Source: Reticulitermes speratus
Taxonomy: Eukaryota; Arthropoda; Insecta; Blattodea; Rhinotermitidae
Assembly (NCBI GenBank): GCA_021186555.1
Contig: JAJKFL010000011.1
Location: forward strand, 38,974,995 to 39,038,994
Direction of reading: 5' to 3'
DNA length: 64,000 nt
In this document: positions 10,540 to 21,837 of the stretch, piece by piece
Layout of the letters: each line of letters starts with the position of its first letter
Position numbering within the stretch: position 1 is the first letter of the stretch
Notes under the pieces: model-generated
The model's input: the letters and a program-made list of their open reading frames with translations, nothing else
The model's database searches: none
What the model was told of the DNA's origin: nothing
Program-made: the position numbers and the translations under genes

Positions 10540-10760
10540 ATGACTATCTGCTCCCTATCCTGAGCCACATAACTCCAATCTTCACATTCCTGTCACAGTT
10601 ATTAAGGTGCTTTTTAATAATATTCCCCTATTTACGCCTATCGTTTGAAGCCTTACCTTTCCTTAAATTTATACCACCTAAACACATTACGAGTTTCCAT
10701 TATGCCCCATGCGAGCCACATGCCCTGCCCAGCTCATCCTCTTTAATGTCGTCACACTAA
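10540..10760 (-). mobile_element. Degenerate LINE 3' coding remnant (family L-A or relative)
   Basis: Read on the minus strand this contains [11 protein letters not shown], the conserved motif near the C-terminus of a widespread class of non-LTR reverse transcriptases, followed by decayed sequence that lines up with the fuller copies at 36485-36890 and 48786-49175. It has many indels and no intact frame. No tail microsatellite is preserved. Confidence 0.55.
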
Positions 10761-10924
10761 TCAATTATTATAGTATTTTGTAAAATTATGTGCCACCAAG
10801 GACCTCGTTCTGCAATTTCCCCCCATTATAATATGACCTTCGCATTAAGGTATGTAAAGAGAAGCTGATGGAATATAAACAGTTATATATATATGTAATA
10901 TTGTATTCACCGTGCATCTTGTAT

Positions 10925-11180
10925 AAATTGAAATTGAAATTAAAACCAACTTGATGCACTTTCACTATTAAAAATTTTAATAGTAGATTAATTAACTCTT
11001 AATTAACCCGACATGTTTCGGTAAGGTACCTTACCATCTTCAGCGGTTTACTACATTCAGTTCCGCAGACCATATGTTAAACACACACAAACACGATCCC
11101 ACAAGGTCTGGTCGCATATAAAGTTGTCACAAACAGTGAAGGTGCATCGAGTTGGTTTTAATTTTAATTGTAATTAAGTA
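10925..11180. mobile_element. Palindromic MITE, about 255 bp
   Basis: Inverted arms: ATTAAAACCAACTTGATGCA at the left pairs with TGCATCGAGTTGGTTTTAAT at the right, with further AT-rich pairing outside. The centre has the GACATGTTTCGG ... ATCTTCAG signature seen in several other palindromic elements of this window. No coding capacity. Confidence 0.75.
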
Positions 11181-11388
11181 TATATATGTTGTGAATGTTT
11201 AGTGCGCAGGTGCAGTGTACGTGCACTTATGTCACTGACTGTACACTGTAATGTACTGTTGCAGTACCAAAATAAATGTACGGACCTCGGTACTGATATT
11301 CAATAAACATTGTCTTCAATACACTGAACTTTGTTCTGTCGGTGTTTTAATAAACCGGTATAAAGCAACGGTGTGATGGAAATGTGAA

Positions 11389-11648
11389 CAGTGGCGTAGC
11401 TAGGAGGTAGCTAGTGGGGCGGTCGCCCGGGGTAACAGGGTCCAAAGGGCTGCAAAATGTGCGGTCAATTTAACACTTTAAATGAAAAAAAATATTTTTT
11501 CTGTCCTTAAGAAACTTTAAATTACTGAGCAAAACAGAAGGAAGTTCAATACATTATTTCGAAACTGTTCAATTTCATGGTTCCTGTCAGGGGCGACCAC
11601 TCTGATTACTCGTCCTGGGGGCAAAAAAAAAACCTAGCTACGCCACTG
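11389..11648 (+). mobile_element. hAT-type MITE, 260 bp
   Basis: Starts CAGTGGCGTAGCTAGG and ends CCTAGCTACGCCACTG, perfect 16-bp terminal inverted repeats of hAT style. Flanking 8-mers AATGTGAA and AATGTGGA match at 7 of 8 positions, fitting an 8-bp target duplication. A remnant of its right end (TACGCCACTG then AATATGGA) lies at 14649-14658 in the duplicated flank, so insertion came before duplication of the LRR unit. Confidence 0.92.
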
Positions 11649-11945
11649 AATGTGGAAGCAACTTATGACATTGGATATTACACGACGTCGCTCCAACGAA
11701 GAGTCCACAGCATATCCACCTGTCCATTAAACTCATTGTGCAGGCTCACAGTACGCCGACATGTCTGACACCGTCCATACACGTCCATTAAGTTCGTTAA
11801 TGTCAGCTGCGAAACGGGGGCTGTGATGGATCAGTTATTATGAATGACGTCACGTCTAGTCCTAAGTAACACTTCTAGACCCCAGTCAGTTACACAGCAC
11901 GATCTGTCACGGAGATCGCGCTACCGTTCTTGTTTATATTTGTGT
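11649..11945 (+). repeat. Duplicated block D3 upstream of the pseudogene
   Basis: Aligns with about 14659-14905, downstream of the pseudogene, in the same orientation (shared stretches include GACACCGTCCATA and TTAAGTTCGTTAATGTC). It marks the boundary of a tandem unit: D3, 5' flank, LRR gene, then D3 again. Its last part (about 11849-11906) is the source-like single copy of the first 60 bp of the 142-bp satellite unit. Confidence 0.85.
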
Positions 11946-12309
11946 ACAGCTGTGACCGGGAATTAGACAAATGATCCTGAAACCTGCATTTGTGTTTCGC
12001 GGCCGTCTGTATTAGTCCTTTAAAGAGGAGTTAGGTTACAATGCCATATCAAAAGTGTCATATTTCCCGAATTTAACCTACATTCATTCTTGCCACAAAA
12101 CTGTCACCCAATCGTACAGCCTCACAATTTGTACACCGCTGCACAGCAACAGATAAATGCATCTGGTTACACGTACTGCGATAAGACACGTTTATACAGC
12201 TAAGTAAACTGCACAATCGCACCTCTGAGCAAATAGATGTAATTAAAAACTGACACATTTTATTAATGACTGTATTCAGCACCTGGTAAGTCAGTTTACC
12301 GGTTGGGCT
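11946..12309 (+). promoter_or_regulatory. Duplicated 5' flank of the LRR pseudogene
   Basis: Paralogous to 3966-4346, with substitutions and small indels. The ATG equivalent to 4347 is ATA here (about 12310), and the second candidate start (4404 in the intact gene) is GTG. The TCAGTT initiator-like site is preserved. Confidence 0.7.
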
Positions 12310-14440
12310 ATAAGTGAGGTGGAAGACGGTTTGAGCAGAGGTGCAAAATACGTGAATTTCCCCACAGTGATCGTGCAGATCGTGATTGTGATCGTGACTG
12401 CAGTACACGTGAACTCACAAGAACTGTGTCCCAGTGTGTGTAAGTGCGACAGTGAACAGGCGGCATGTACAAATCTGTTTAGTGACGTAACAGACATGAC
12501 GCAACACAGGTTCCATTCTGCATTAAGGCAACTATGGGTCTACGAGGTCTGTCCAAAAAGTATCCGACCTTGGGCCGGGAAAACAAAGTTCTGTATCTGG
12601 GTGATTACAATACCTAATCCCCTTCAAAGTAGGCCCCTTGTGACTCCACACACTTAGCCCAGCGGTCCTTCCATCGCTGGAACCAATTCTGGAAGGCTTG
12701 TTTTGGAATAGTGTGCAGCTGCGCCGTCGCGTTCTGTATGTTGTTCTCGCAGCTGTCAAAATGGGTGCCTTTTAGCGGTGTCTTCAATCTCCCGGAACGC
12801 TGGTCACTGTCCGCCGACATGCGGCCATCTTTAAAGCGATTGAACCACACTTTAATTTGAGTGACCCCCATTGCATCATCGCCGAAAGCCTGCTGAATTT
12901 TGCGGATTGTTTCCGCTTGGGTATCCCCAAGTTTCTGACAAAACTTGATGCAGTATCGCTGCTCCAAAGCGTTCTGTCATCTTGAGCGAAACGAGAATGC
13001 GACGAACACGTGTTACACCACTTCGCTATCTGGCAGCGACAGACGCATCCGGCGGTGTTGCGAGGAAGCAAAAAAATCACGCATGTGCATGAAAGTCCCT
13101 TCTACCACTACGCTCAGTTTCCCCACCCTTTCGCCATTACTTACCGCGGGAAAAAATATAGTCGGATACTTTTTGGGCAGACCTCGTATGGAACTACCAA
13201 TCTGGAGCTGGAGGAAGATCGCTTTCTACGCTGGAACATCACATCACTGACATCTCTGGATTTGTCACAGAACAATATAACTAAGATATGGCAACGAGCT
13301 TTTTATAGTCTTGCTTACCTTGCATACTTAGATATGTCAGGTAACAACATATCAACAGTGAATGCACAAACATTTGATCATAACACACGTCTAGTTGTTC
13401 TGTCTTTGGCAAACAACAGTATTACTAACATCCACCCTTCAACATTTCGAAAAAACATCAGATTACGTCATATACTCTTGTCAGGAAACAAAACTACATC
13501 GGTACATCCTGACTTATTCAAAGACAGCATGGAATTAGACTGGCTTGACATCGCAGACAACAGTATTACTGATATCCACCCTTCAGCATTTCGAAGTAAC
13601 TTCGCGTTAAATCACTTAGACTTATCGAGGAACAAAATTACTTCAATAAATCCAGCTACATTTAGTCAAAACGACCATTTAGGATGGCTGGATTTGGAAA
13701 ATAACAGTATTAGTGATATTAATCCGTCAACATTTCGATACAACAGCAGGCTACATCATTTAGACATATCAGGAAACAAGATTAAATCCATAAATCTGGG
13801 CACATTTAATTATAACACAGAATTGGAATGGATTGATTTGCGAAGTAACAGTATTATTGATTTTAATTCTTCAATATTTAGAAATAATAGTTTGCTTGTT
13901 GATTTAAACATATAAGAAAATAGAATTACTTCATGTACAGCAGACACACTTCGTTATAACGTGAAATTACAAAAACTTGATTTGGGAAGCAACGCCATTA
14001 CTGATATCCATCCTTCAGTTTTTCGAAATCATATCAAACTAATTACATTAGTTTTATCTGGAAACAAAATACGAACAATAAATCCAGACACCTTTAGTCA
14101 CAATCAAAAACTAAAATCGCTTGACTTGAAATGTAACAGTATTGACTATATACATCCGTCAGCATTTGGGAAAAACAGAAGACTGAATTTTATTGACGTG
14201 TCAGGAAACAAGATTATTTCAATACAACCAGAAACATTTAATCAGAACGGCGAATTACAATTCCTTTACTTGTCAAGCAACAGCATAACTGACATACATC
14301 CATCAACATTTCGAAATATCAGCACGCTAAGCCATTTATATATGTCAGGACCTAAAATCAATTCAATAAAACCAGACACATTTAATCCTAACGTCGGTTT
14401 AGAATGGCTTGATTTGAAGACAAACAATATAACTGATATA
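12310..14440 (+). pseudogene. LRR receptor pseudogene, paralogue of 4347-8288
   Basis: The N-terminal region (hydrophobic signal-like stretch, CPSVCKCDSEQAACTN) is close to the intact gene, and after the inserted element the LRRs resume in a compatible frame (NLELEEDRFLRWNITS). It is dead by several independent marks: both start codons are replaced (ATA and GTG), a 644-bp mariner plus a duplicated TA interrupts it at 12541-13188, TAA at 13913-13915 stands where the intact gene has serine-glycine, and the sequence departs from the family at about 14440, before any LRRCT, membrane helix or tail. The LRR pairs differ much more from one another than in the intact gene, so it preserves an older, unhomogenised ectodomain. 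A transcribed fragment remains possible. Confidence 0.9.
12543..13186 (-). mobile_element. Internally deleted mariner element in the LRR pseudogene
   Basis: Terminal inverted repeats CGAGGTCTGTCCAAAAAGTA and, read inward from the other end, CGAGGTCTGCCCAAAAAGTA; TA target duplication at 12541-12542 and 13187-13188. The minus strand holds parts of a mariner transposase: the N-terminal helix-turn-helix region (EQRYCIKFCQKLGD, about 12785-12967) joined directly to the C-terminus (NWFQRWKDRWAKCVESQG to YFEGD, ending 12614). The DDD catalytic core between them is deleted, and the natural ATG (MTER...) is one base out of frame. Full mariners are about 1.3 kb. This copy could only move with an enzyme supplied in trans. 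Confidence 0.95.
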
Positions 14441-14843
14441 CTTAATACAGTACACAACCAGACGTCTTCCGCCCTACACGCTACTACAGCAGCAACCACC
14501 CAACACAGACGGTACAACGCCATGCCAAAGCCAATATAATGCACCCACAACAAACTTTAAGTTAATGAAAAAAATGGAAGTTGAATAAACTTGAACTTTG
14601 TTAACGTTCATGGCGACCGCTGTGCTTTCTCGTCCCGCGGTACAAGGTACGCCACTGAATATGGAAGCAAATTGTGACATTGGATATTACTCGAAGTAGC
14701 TCCAACCGAAGGCCCACAACAATCCACCTCTTCATTAAACACACAGTGCAGGCCCGCAGTACCGCGACATGACTGACACCGTCCATATATCGCCATTAAG
14801 TTCGTTAATGTCCGCTGCAAACTGGGGCTGTGATGGATCAGTA
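14441..14843. repeat. Post-pseudogene segment with MITE remnant and block D3
   Basis: The sequence leaves LRR homology at about 14440. From about 14605 it matches 11590-11900: first the right-hand remainder of the hAT MITE, then block D3. An AATAAA occurs at about 14584. The next expected element would be another LRR 5' flank, but the 142-bp satellite takes its place. Confidence 0.8.
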
Positions 14844-17800
14844 TTATGAATTACGTCACCTGTAGTACTTAGTAACACTTCTAGACACCAGTCAGCTACA
14901 CAGCACACACGTTACTGTATATCGCAAGACAGTAACTGCACACCTTGCAAGTTACTGTAAATATCGGTGAGACTGAAGCACACTTCTACAAATTACGTCA
15001 CCTCTAGTACTTAGTAACACTTCTAGACACCAGTCAGCTACACAGCACACACATTACTGTATATCGCAAGACAGTAACTGCACACCTTGCAAGTTACTGT
15101 AAATATCTGTGAGACTGAAGCACACTTCTACAAATTACGTCACGTATAGTCCTTAGTAACACTTCTAGACACCAGTCAGCTACACAGCACACACATTACT
15201 ATATATCGCAAGACAGTAACTGCACACCTTACAGTTACTGTAAATATCTGTGAGGCTGAAGCACACTTCTACAAATTACGTCACGTATAGTCCTTAGTAA
15301 CACTTCTAGACACCAGTCAGCTACACAGCACACACATTACTATATATCGCCAGACAGTAACTGCACACCTTGCAAGTTACTGTAAATATCTGTGAGACTG
15401 AAGCACACTTCTACAAATTACGTCACCTCTAGTACTTAGTAACACTTCTAGACACCAGTCAGCTACACAGCACACACATTACTATATATCGCAAGACAGT
15501 AACTGCACACCTTGCAAGTTACTGTAAATATCGGTGAGACTGAAGCACACTTCTACAAATTACGTCACCTCTATTACTTAGTAACACTTCTAGACACCAG
15601 TCAGCTACACAGCACACACATTACTATATATAGCAAGACAGTAACTGCACAACTTACAAGTTACTGTAAATATCGGTGAGACTGAAGCACACTTCTACAA
15701 ATTACGTCACCTCTAGTACTTAGTAACACTTCTAGACACCAGTCAGCTACACAGCACACACATTACTGTATATCGCAAGACAGTAACTGCACACCTTGCA
15801 AGTTACTGTAAATATCTGTGAGACTGAAGCACACTTTTACAAATTACGTCACCTCTAGTACTTAGTAACACTTCTAGACACCAGTCAGCTACACAGCACA
15901 CACATTACTGTATATCGCAAGACAATAACTGCACACCTTGCAAGTTACTGTAAATATCGGTGAGACTGAAGCACACTTCTACAAATTACGTCACCTCTAG
16001 TACTTAGTAACACTTCTAGACACCAGTCAGCTACACAGCACACACATTACTGTATATCGCAAGACATAACTGCACACCTTCAAGTTACTGTAAATATCGG
16101 TGAGACTGAAGCACACTTCTACAAATTACGTCACCTCTAGTACTTAGTAACACTTCTAGACACCAGTCAGCTACACAGCACACACATTACTGTATATCGC
16201 AAGACATAACTGCACACCTTACAAGTTACTGTAAATATCGGTGAGACTGAAGCACACTTCTACAAATTACGTCACTCTAGTACTTAGTAACACTTCTAGA
16301 CACCAGTCAGCTACACAGCACACACATTACTGTATATCGCAAGACAGTAATGCACACCTTGCAAGTTACTGTAAATATCGGTGAGACTGAAGCACACTTT
16401 ACAAATTACGTCACCTCTAAGTACTTAGTAAACACTTCTAGACACCAGTCAGCTACACAGCACACACATTACTGTATATCGCAAGACATAACTGCACACC
16501 TTACAAGTTACTGTAAATATCGGTGAGACTGAAGCACACTTCTACAAATTACGTCACCTCTAGTACTTAGTAACACTTCTAGACACCAGTCAGCTACACA
16601 GCACACACATTACTATATATCGCAAGACAGTAACTGCACACCTTACAAGTTACTGTAAATATCGGTGAGACTGAAGCACACTTCTACAAATTACGTCACC
16701 TCTAGTACTTAGTAACACTTCTAGACACCAGTCAGCTACACAGCACACACATTACTGTATATCGCAAGACAGTAACTGCACACCTTGCAAGTTACTGTAA
16801 ATATCGGTGAGACTGAAGCACACTTCTACAAATTACGTCACCTCTAGTACTTAGTAACACTTCTAGACACCAGTCAGCTACACAGCACACACATTACTTA
16901 TATCGCAAGACAGTAACTGCACACCTTACAAGTTACTGTAAATATCGGTGAGACTGAAGCACACTTCTACAAATTACGTCACCTCTAGTACTTAGTAACA
17001 CTTCTAGACACCAGTCAGCTACACAGCACACACATTACTATATATCGCAAGACAGTAACTGCACAACTTACAAGTTACTGTAAATATCGGTGAGACTGAA
17101 GCACACTTTTACAAATTACGTCACCTCTAGTACTTAGTAACACTTCTAGACACCAGTCAGCTACACAGCACACACATTACTATATATCGCAAGACAGTAA
17201 CTGCACAACCTTACAAGTTACTGTAAATATCGGTGAGACTGAAGCACACTTCTACAAATTACGTCACCTCTAGTACTTAGTAACACTTCTAGACACCAGT
17301 CAGCTACACAGCACACACATTACTATATATCGCAAGACAGTAACTGCACACCTTACAAGTTACTGTAAATATCGTGAGACTGAAGCACACTTCTACAAAT
17401 TACGTCACCTCTAGTACTTAGTAACACTTCTAGACACCAGTCAGCTACACAGCACACACATTACTATATATCGCAAGACAGTAACTGCACACCTTGCAAG
17501 TTACTGTAAATATCGGTGAGACTGAAGCACACTTCTACAAATTACGTCACCTCTAGTACTTAGTAACACTTCTAGACACCAGTCAGCTACACAGCACACA
17601 CATTACTATATATCGCAAGACAGTAACTGCACACCTTACAAGTTACTGTAAATATCGTGAGACTGAAGCACACTTCTACAAATTACGTCACCTCTAGTAC
17701 TTAGTAACACTTCTAGACACCAGTCAGCTACACAGCACACACATTACTATATATCGCAAGACAGTAACTGCACAACTTACAAGTTACTGTAAATATCGGT

Positions 17801-19376
17801 GAGACTGAAGCACACTTCTACAAATTACGTCACCTCTAGTACTTAGTAACACTTCTAGACACCAGTCAGCTACACAGCACACACATTACTATATATCGCA
17901 AGACAGTAACTGCACACCTTGAAGTTACTGTAAATATCGGTGAGACTGAAGCACACTTCTACAAATTACGTCACCTCTAGTACTTAGTAACACTTCTAGA
18001 CACCAGTCAGCTACACAGCACACACATTACTATATATCGCAAGACAGTAACTGCACACTTGCAAGTTACTGTAAATATCGGTGAGACTGAAGCACACTTC
18101 TACAAATTACGTCACCTCTAGTACTTAGTAACACTTCTAGACACCAGTCAGCTACACAGCACACACATTACTATATATCGCAAGACAGTAACTGCACACC
18201 TTAGCAAGTTACTGTAAATATCGGTGAGACTGAAGCACACTTCTACAAATTACGTCACCTCTAGTACTTAGTAACACTTCTAGACACCAGTCAGCTACAC
18301 AGCACACACATTACTATATATCGCAAGACAGTAACTGCACACCTTACAAGTTACTGTAAATATCGGTGAGACTGAAGCACACTTCTACAAATTACGTCAC
18401 CTCTAGTACTTAGTAACACTTCTAGACACCAGTCAGCTACACAGCACACACATTACTATATATCGCAAGACAGTAACTGCACAACTTCAAGTTACTGTAA
18501 ATATCGGTGAGACTGAAGCACACTTCTACAATTACGTCACCTCTAGTACTTAGTAACACTTCTAGACACAGTCAGCTACACAGCACACACATTACTTATA
18601 TCGCAAGACAGTAACTGCACAACTTACAAGTTACTGTAAATATCGGTGAGACTGAAGCACACTTTTACAAATTACGTCACCTCTAGTACTTAGTAACATT
18701 CTAGACACCAGTCAGCTACACAGCACACACATTACTATATATCGCAAGACAGTAACTGCACACCTTACAAGTTACTGTAAATATCGGACAGACTGAAGCA
18801 CACTTCTACAAATTACGTCACCTCTAGTACTTAGTAACACTTCTAGACACCAGTCAGCTACACAGCACACACGTTACTATATATCGCAAGACAGTAACTG
18901 CACACCTTACAAGTTACTGTAAATATCGGACAGACTAAGCACACTTCTACAAATTACGTCACCTCTAGTACTTAGTAACACTTCTAGACACCAGTCAGCT
19001 ACCAGCACACACATTACTATATATCGCAAGACAGTAACTGACACCTTGCAAGTTACTGTAAATATCGGTGAGACTGAAGCACACTTCTACAAATTACGTC
19101 ACCTCTAGTACTTAGTAACACTTCTAGACATCATTCAGCTACACAGCACACACATTACTATATATCGCAAGACAGTAACTGCACACCTTGCAAGTTACTG
19201 TAAATATCGGTGAGACTGAAGCACACTTCTACAAATTACGTCACCTCTAGTACTTAGTAACACTTCTAGACACCAGTCAGCTACACAGCACACACATTAC
19301 TATATATCGCAAGACAGTAACTGCACACCTTGCAAGTTACTGTAAATATCGGTGAGACTGAAGCACACTTCTACAA
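14844..19376 (+). repeat. 142-bp satellite, about 32 units (4.5 kb)
   Basis: Head-to-tail units of about 142 bp; the anchor AATTACGTCA recurs at 14991, 15133 and 15274 and so on. The first 60 bp of each unit (TACGTCACCTCTAGTACTTA to CAGCTACACAGCAC) is homologous to single-copy sequence in block D3 upstream of the pseudogene, so the array seems to have been born from LRR-cluster DNA. Each unit holds facing TTACTGT and ACAGTAA motifs that could form hairpins. Units are highly alike, yet many carry single-base deletions, especially from 16050 to 19000. No coding potential. Confidence 0.97.
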
Positions 19377-19681
19377 ATCTGCATTTGTTACTGACAGCAC
19401 TTACAGTGTCAAAGTTAAGGCTGAAACATCCCTCGCATGTGACCCCAATTCCTGGCCACGTTCCTTCTTCAGTGTTCATATCCCACGTGTCCTGACGCAT
19501 GCACATCATGCCAACAGCAACGTGCAGCTTCCTGGCATTAGCACTGTACTATCTGTATTACGTACTGACATCTTACTATTGCTAATACGTTACTATTGCA
19601 TTTCGTTGATACAGTATTACAACAGACATGCTGAGATGAAGAATACAGTGCGACACACGTATATTGCAAATAATTTCTTTC
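19377..19681. other. Unannotated spacer after the 142-bp satellite
   Basis: About 300 bp of unique sequence. An open frame runs from the satellite into it, but it has no recognisable domain and I treat it as chance. Confidence 0.5.
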
Positions 19682-19935
19682 CATAACTCGACAGCCCCTA
19701 GTGGGCCAAGGCATCTCTATTGTCGATGCTTTACAACCACACTCAGACACACCACACTCGGTAGGACTCCTCTGGACGAGCGATCAGCCTGTTGCGGAGA
19801 CCTCTACGAGATAACACAAAACACTCACAAGAGACAGACATTCATGTTCCTGGAGGGACTCGAACCCGCAATTCCAGCAAGCGAATGGCGGCAGACCCAC
19901 GCCTTAGACCGCACGGCCACTACGATCTGCTCTTC
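19682..19935 (-). mobile_element. tRNA-derived SINE, family S4
   Basis: On the minus strand it begins GTAGTGGCCGTGCGGTCTAA (A-box region) with a B box GGGTTCGAGTCC, then a body shared with 58395-58645 (GCTGATC-CTCGTCCAGAGGAG and GTCCTACCGAGTGTGGTGTG) and ends near GGGGCTGTCGAG. The tRNA-like head resembles a leucine- or serine-type tRNA. SINEs of this form are copied by LINE machinery and transcribed by RNA polymerase III. Confidence 0.85.
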
Positions 19936-20342
19936 TAAACAATGCAGTCAGAGTTATGCAAAGGTAGGAATTGTATCCGTCATTTTTGAAAACTAATTAA
20001 CAGAATGTGACAGTGTGACAAGAACAGGTGCTTCCGTACTGATGCACCGAACGGTCACTAGTGCTGACGCAGTTAACATTCTGTAAGTATGCTATACATC
20101 GGCATTATTACTAATGCCAACTTACAGTATATGTACTGACAGTATATGTACTGACAGTACTGTGTCTACGTGAGAAGAGAAATGGATGTCAATGTGGTAA
20201 ATGGACATAAAGGTATCAGTGGAGCTGGCTCCATCTTTTCGTCACGAATACCACTGCAGGTACAAGCTGTGTGGCGGGGTGTACAGGAGTGACGTAATGC
20301 CTGTATAGACCGTGACGTCACATTGATAAGACAGGCTTATAT
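19936..20342. other. Spacer with a short TATGTACTGACAG duplication
   Basis: No gene. Near 20128-20156 a 14-bp unit (CAGTATATGTACTGA) occurs twice in tandem. Otherwise unremarkable. Confidence 0.5.
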
Positions 20343-20965
20343 ATTGTGACCGCAGTCTATCGGACGACCAGTGAGAACCTCTAACGTGACATGACAAATT
20401 GTTAGTAGTTACAGCAGTCTGTTAGCGTGCAGGCAGGGCAGTAAGACAACTAGTTGGTGTGACGATATTGAAATATTGAAATAAACACTGTATATTATCA
20501 GTGAGTGAGGAGTGGCTTATCACAGTTTGCTGAAGGAACTGCTAGATATTGACAGGAAATGCGAACTGGTGAAGAATGTATGTGTGTTGGCACTTCGCCT
20601 TTGTTTGTTTGTGAGGCAGGGCTGACGTGATGGCGGACACTTGTGGACTGAAAGTTCATGTAGAGCAGTATTTTAATTCATGAATCTTTTTCAAGCACAT
20701 ATTTTTGTAATAAACTATTGCTAGATGAATTATTGATAAACATAAAAAAATATAATAAATTCTAATTTATTAATTAACACATAAAACATTAAGTTTAACT
20801 CTTATAATTTTATTTAAACGATTTTTTAAATATAAAATAAAAGTGGAAACAAAAGCGCATTTATGTTTTTGAAAAAAGGTAGGGGGGCGCTGTGGGTGTG
20901 TATATGGAACCGAGGGGGCGTTGGACCGAAAAAGTTTGGGAACCGCTGATATAAGCCATTCCAGG
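20343..20965 (+). repeat. Duplicated block D1, copy B
   Basis: Same orientation and same content as 1985-2815, about as similar as expected for a moderately recent duplication, with an extra ATTGAAAT repeat and a large deletion inside the shared MITE. Relative order of D1 and D2 is reversed compared with the left of the window (D2-D1 there, D1-D2 here). Confidence 0.9.
20666..20948 (+). mobile_element. Deleted hAT-type MITE, paralogous to 2313-2793
   Basis: Only CAG of the left end remains before a roughly 200-bp gap relative to the first copy. The right end (TTTGGGAACCGCTG) is intact. The flanks still resemble the 8-bp target duplication but have diverged. This copy supports common descent of both D1 blocks. 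Confidence 0.85.
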
Positions 20966-21424
20966 TTCGTCCCGTGTACTCGTACATGTTTATTTGTCTC
21001 TTTCCATCTGTTCTTTGATCAACCTATGTTTCTTCTGCCGGTTGTAATGTATTCATACACTTAGTTGGCAATGTGCGCAGTGTTAATTAGTGACAATATC
21101 GTGAGAACAGTCCGTGTATTAAATTTACCTCATACAATGAAATTAGGCATGCGATGAAGTCACGGTGAATGAACCATTGTTAACAGAGATGTGGGAAATT
21201 GTTGTGTGTATTTTGTAGGCATTTGTGGTTACGTCTCACGATTACACCATTGGCAATGTGCGTTCGTTCCACTGTGTGTTGATCTGCTATGCTATATCAA
21301 TTCGTGTTAATCGCTTAATCGGAACTAGATTAGCAATATTTTTTGTTCTGGTCATTTACTACTCTACATTATAGACTTTGGTTATTCGATATACGCCTCG
21401 TGTAGGTTTGTAAGTGGCGTATAA
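20966..21424. other. Unannotated spacer
   Basis: About 460 bp of unique AT-rich sequence. I see no gene, tandem repeat or recognisable element. Confidence 0.5.
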
Positions 21425-21625
21425 GCCTCGATAGCTCAGTTGGTATAGTGTCCGGCCATAGATTCGATAACCGAGGAACCTATCTTCCACTCCCGACAAG
21501 GCTAAGAGTTTTTTCGGTTATCTGCAATGTCTAAACCGGTTTTGGGGCCCGCGGTATCTCTTCTTTGATGGGTATAGGGAGACTTATTGTGGGGGTAACC
21601 CGGCTTGGATTCGAAGCTTTTACCT
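21425..21625 (+). mobile_element. Degenerate tRNA-derived SINE, family S2
   Basis: Begins GCCTCGATAGCTCAGTTGGT with a clear A box, a weak B box, and a body that resembles the copies at 43905-44180 and 51849-52090 (the GGGGCCC motif followed by a GGGGGTAA stretch). Decayed, without a clear tail or target duplication. Confidence 0.7.
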
Positions 21626-21837
21626 TGTGCTAAATTAAAAATGCATGGAGCCTTAACTTTAATTCCTCATGTGTTCATATGCTGAGGCTTAATTCAGCAC
21701 GCACACATCTGTACATTTCATTTAAATACGTTTAGACATTTTTAGTATTATCACGTTAGATGCCATTTATATTTAGCCATGATTTGGCACTGTCACTATA
21801 TTTTGAGATAACCTTTAATTTACAGCAGTAACTATAG
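21626..21837. other. Unannotated AT-rich spacer
   Basis: No feature recognised between the SINE remnant and the mariner-type relic. Confidence 0.5.

Noticed and set aside
14844-19376. CRISPR-like array
   Set aside because: Whole 142-bp units are repeated without unique spacers, and the context is eukaryotic.
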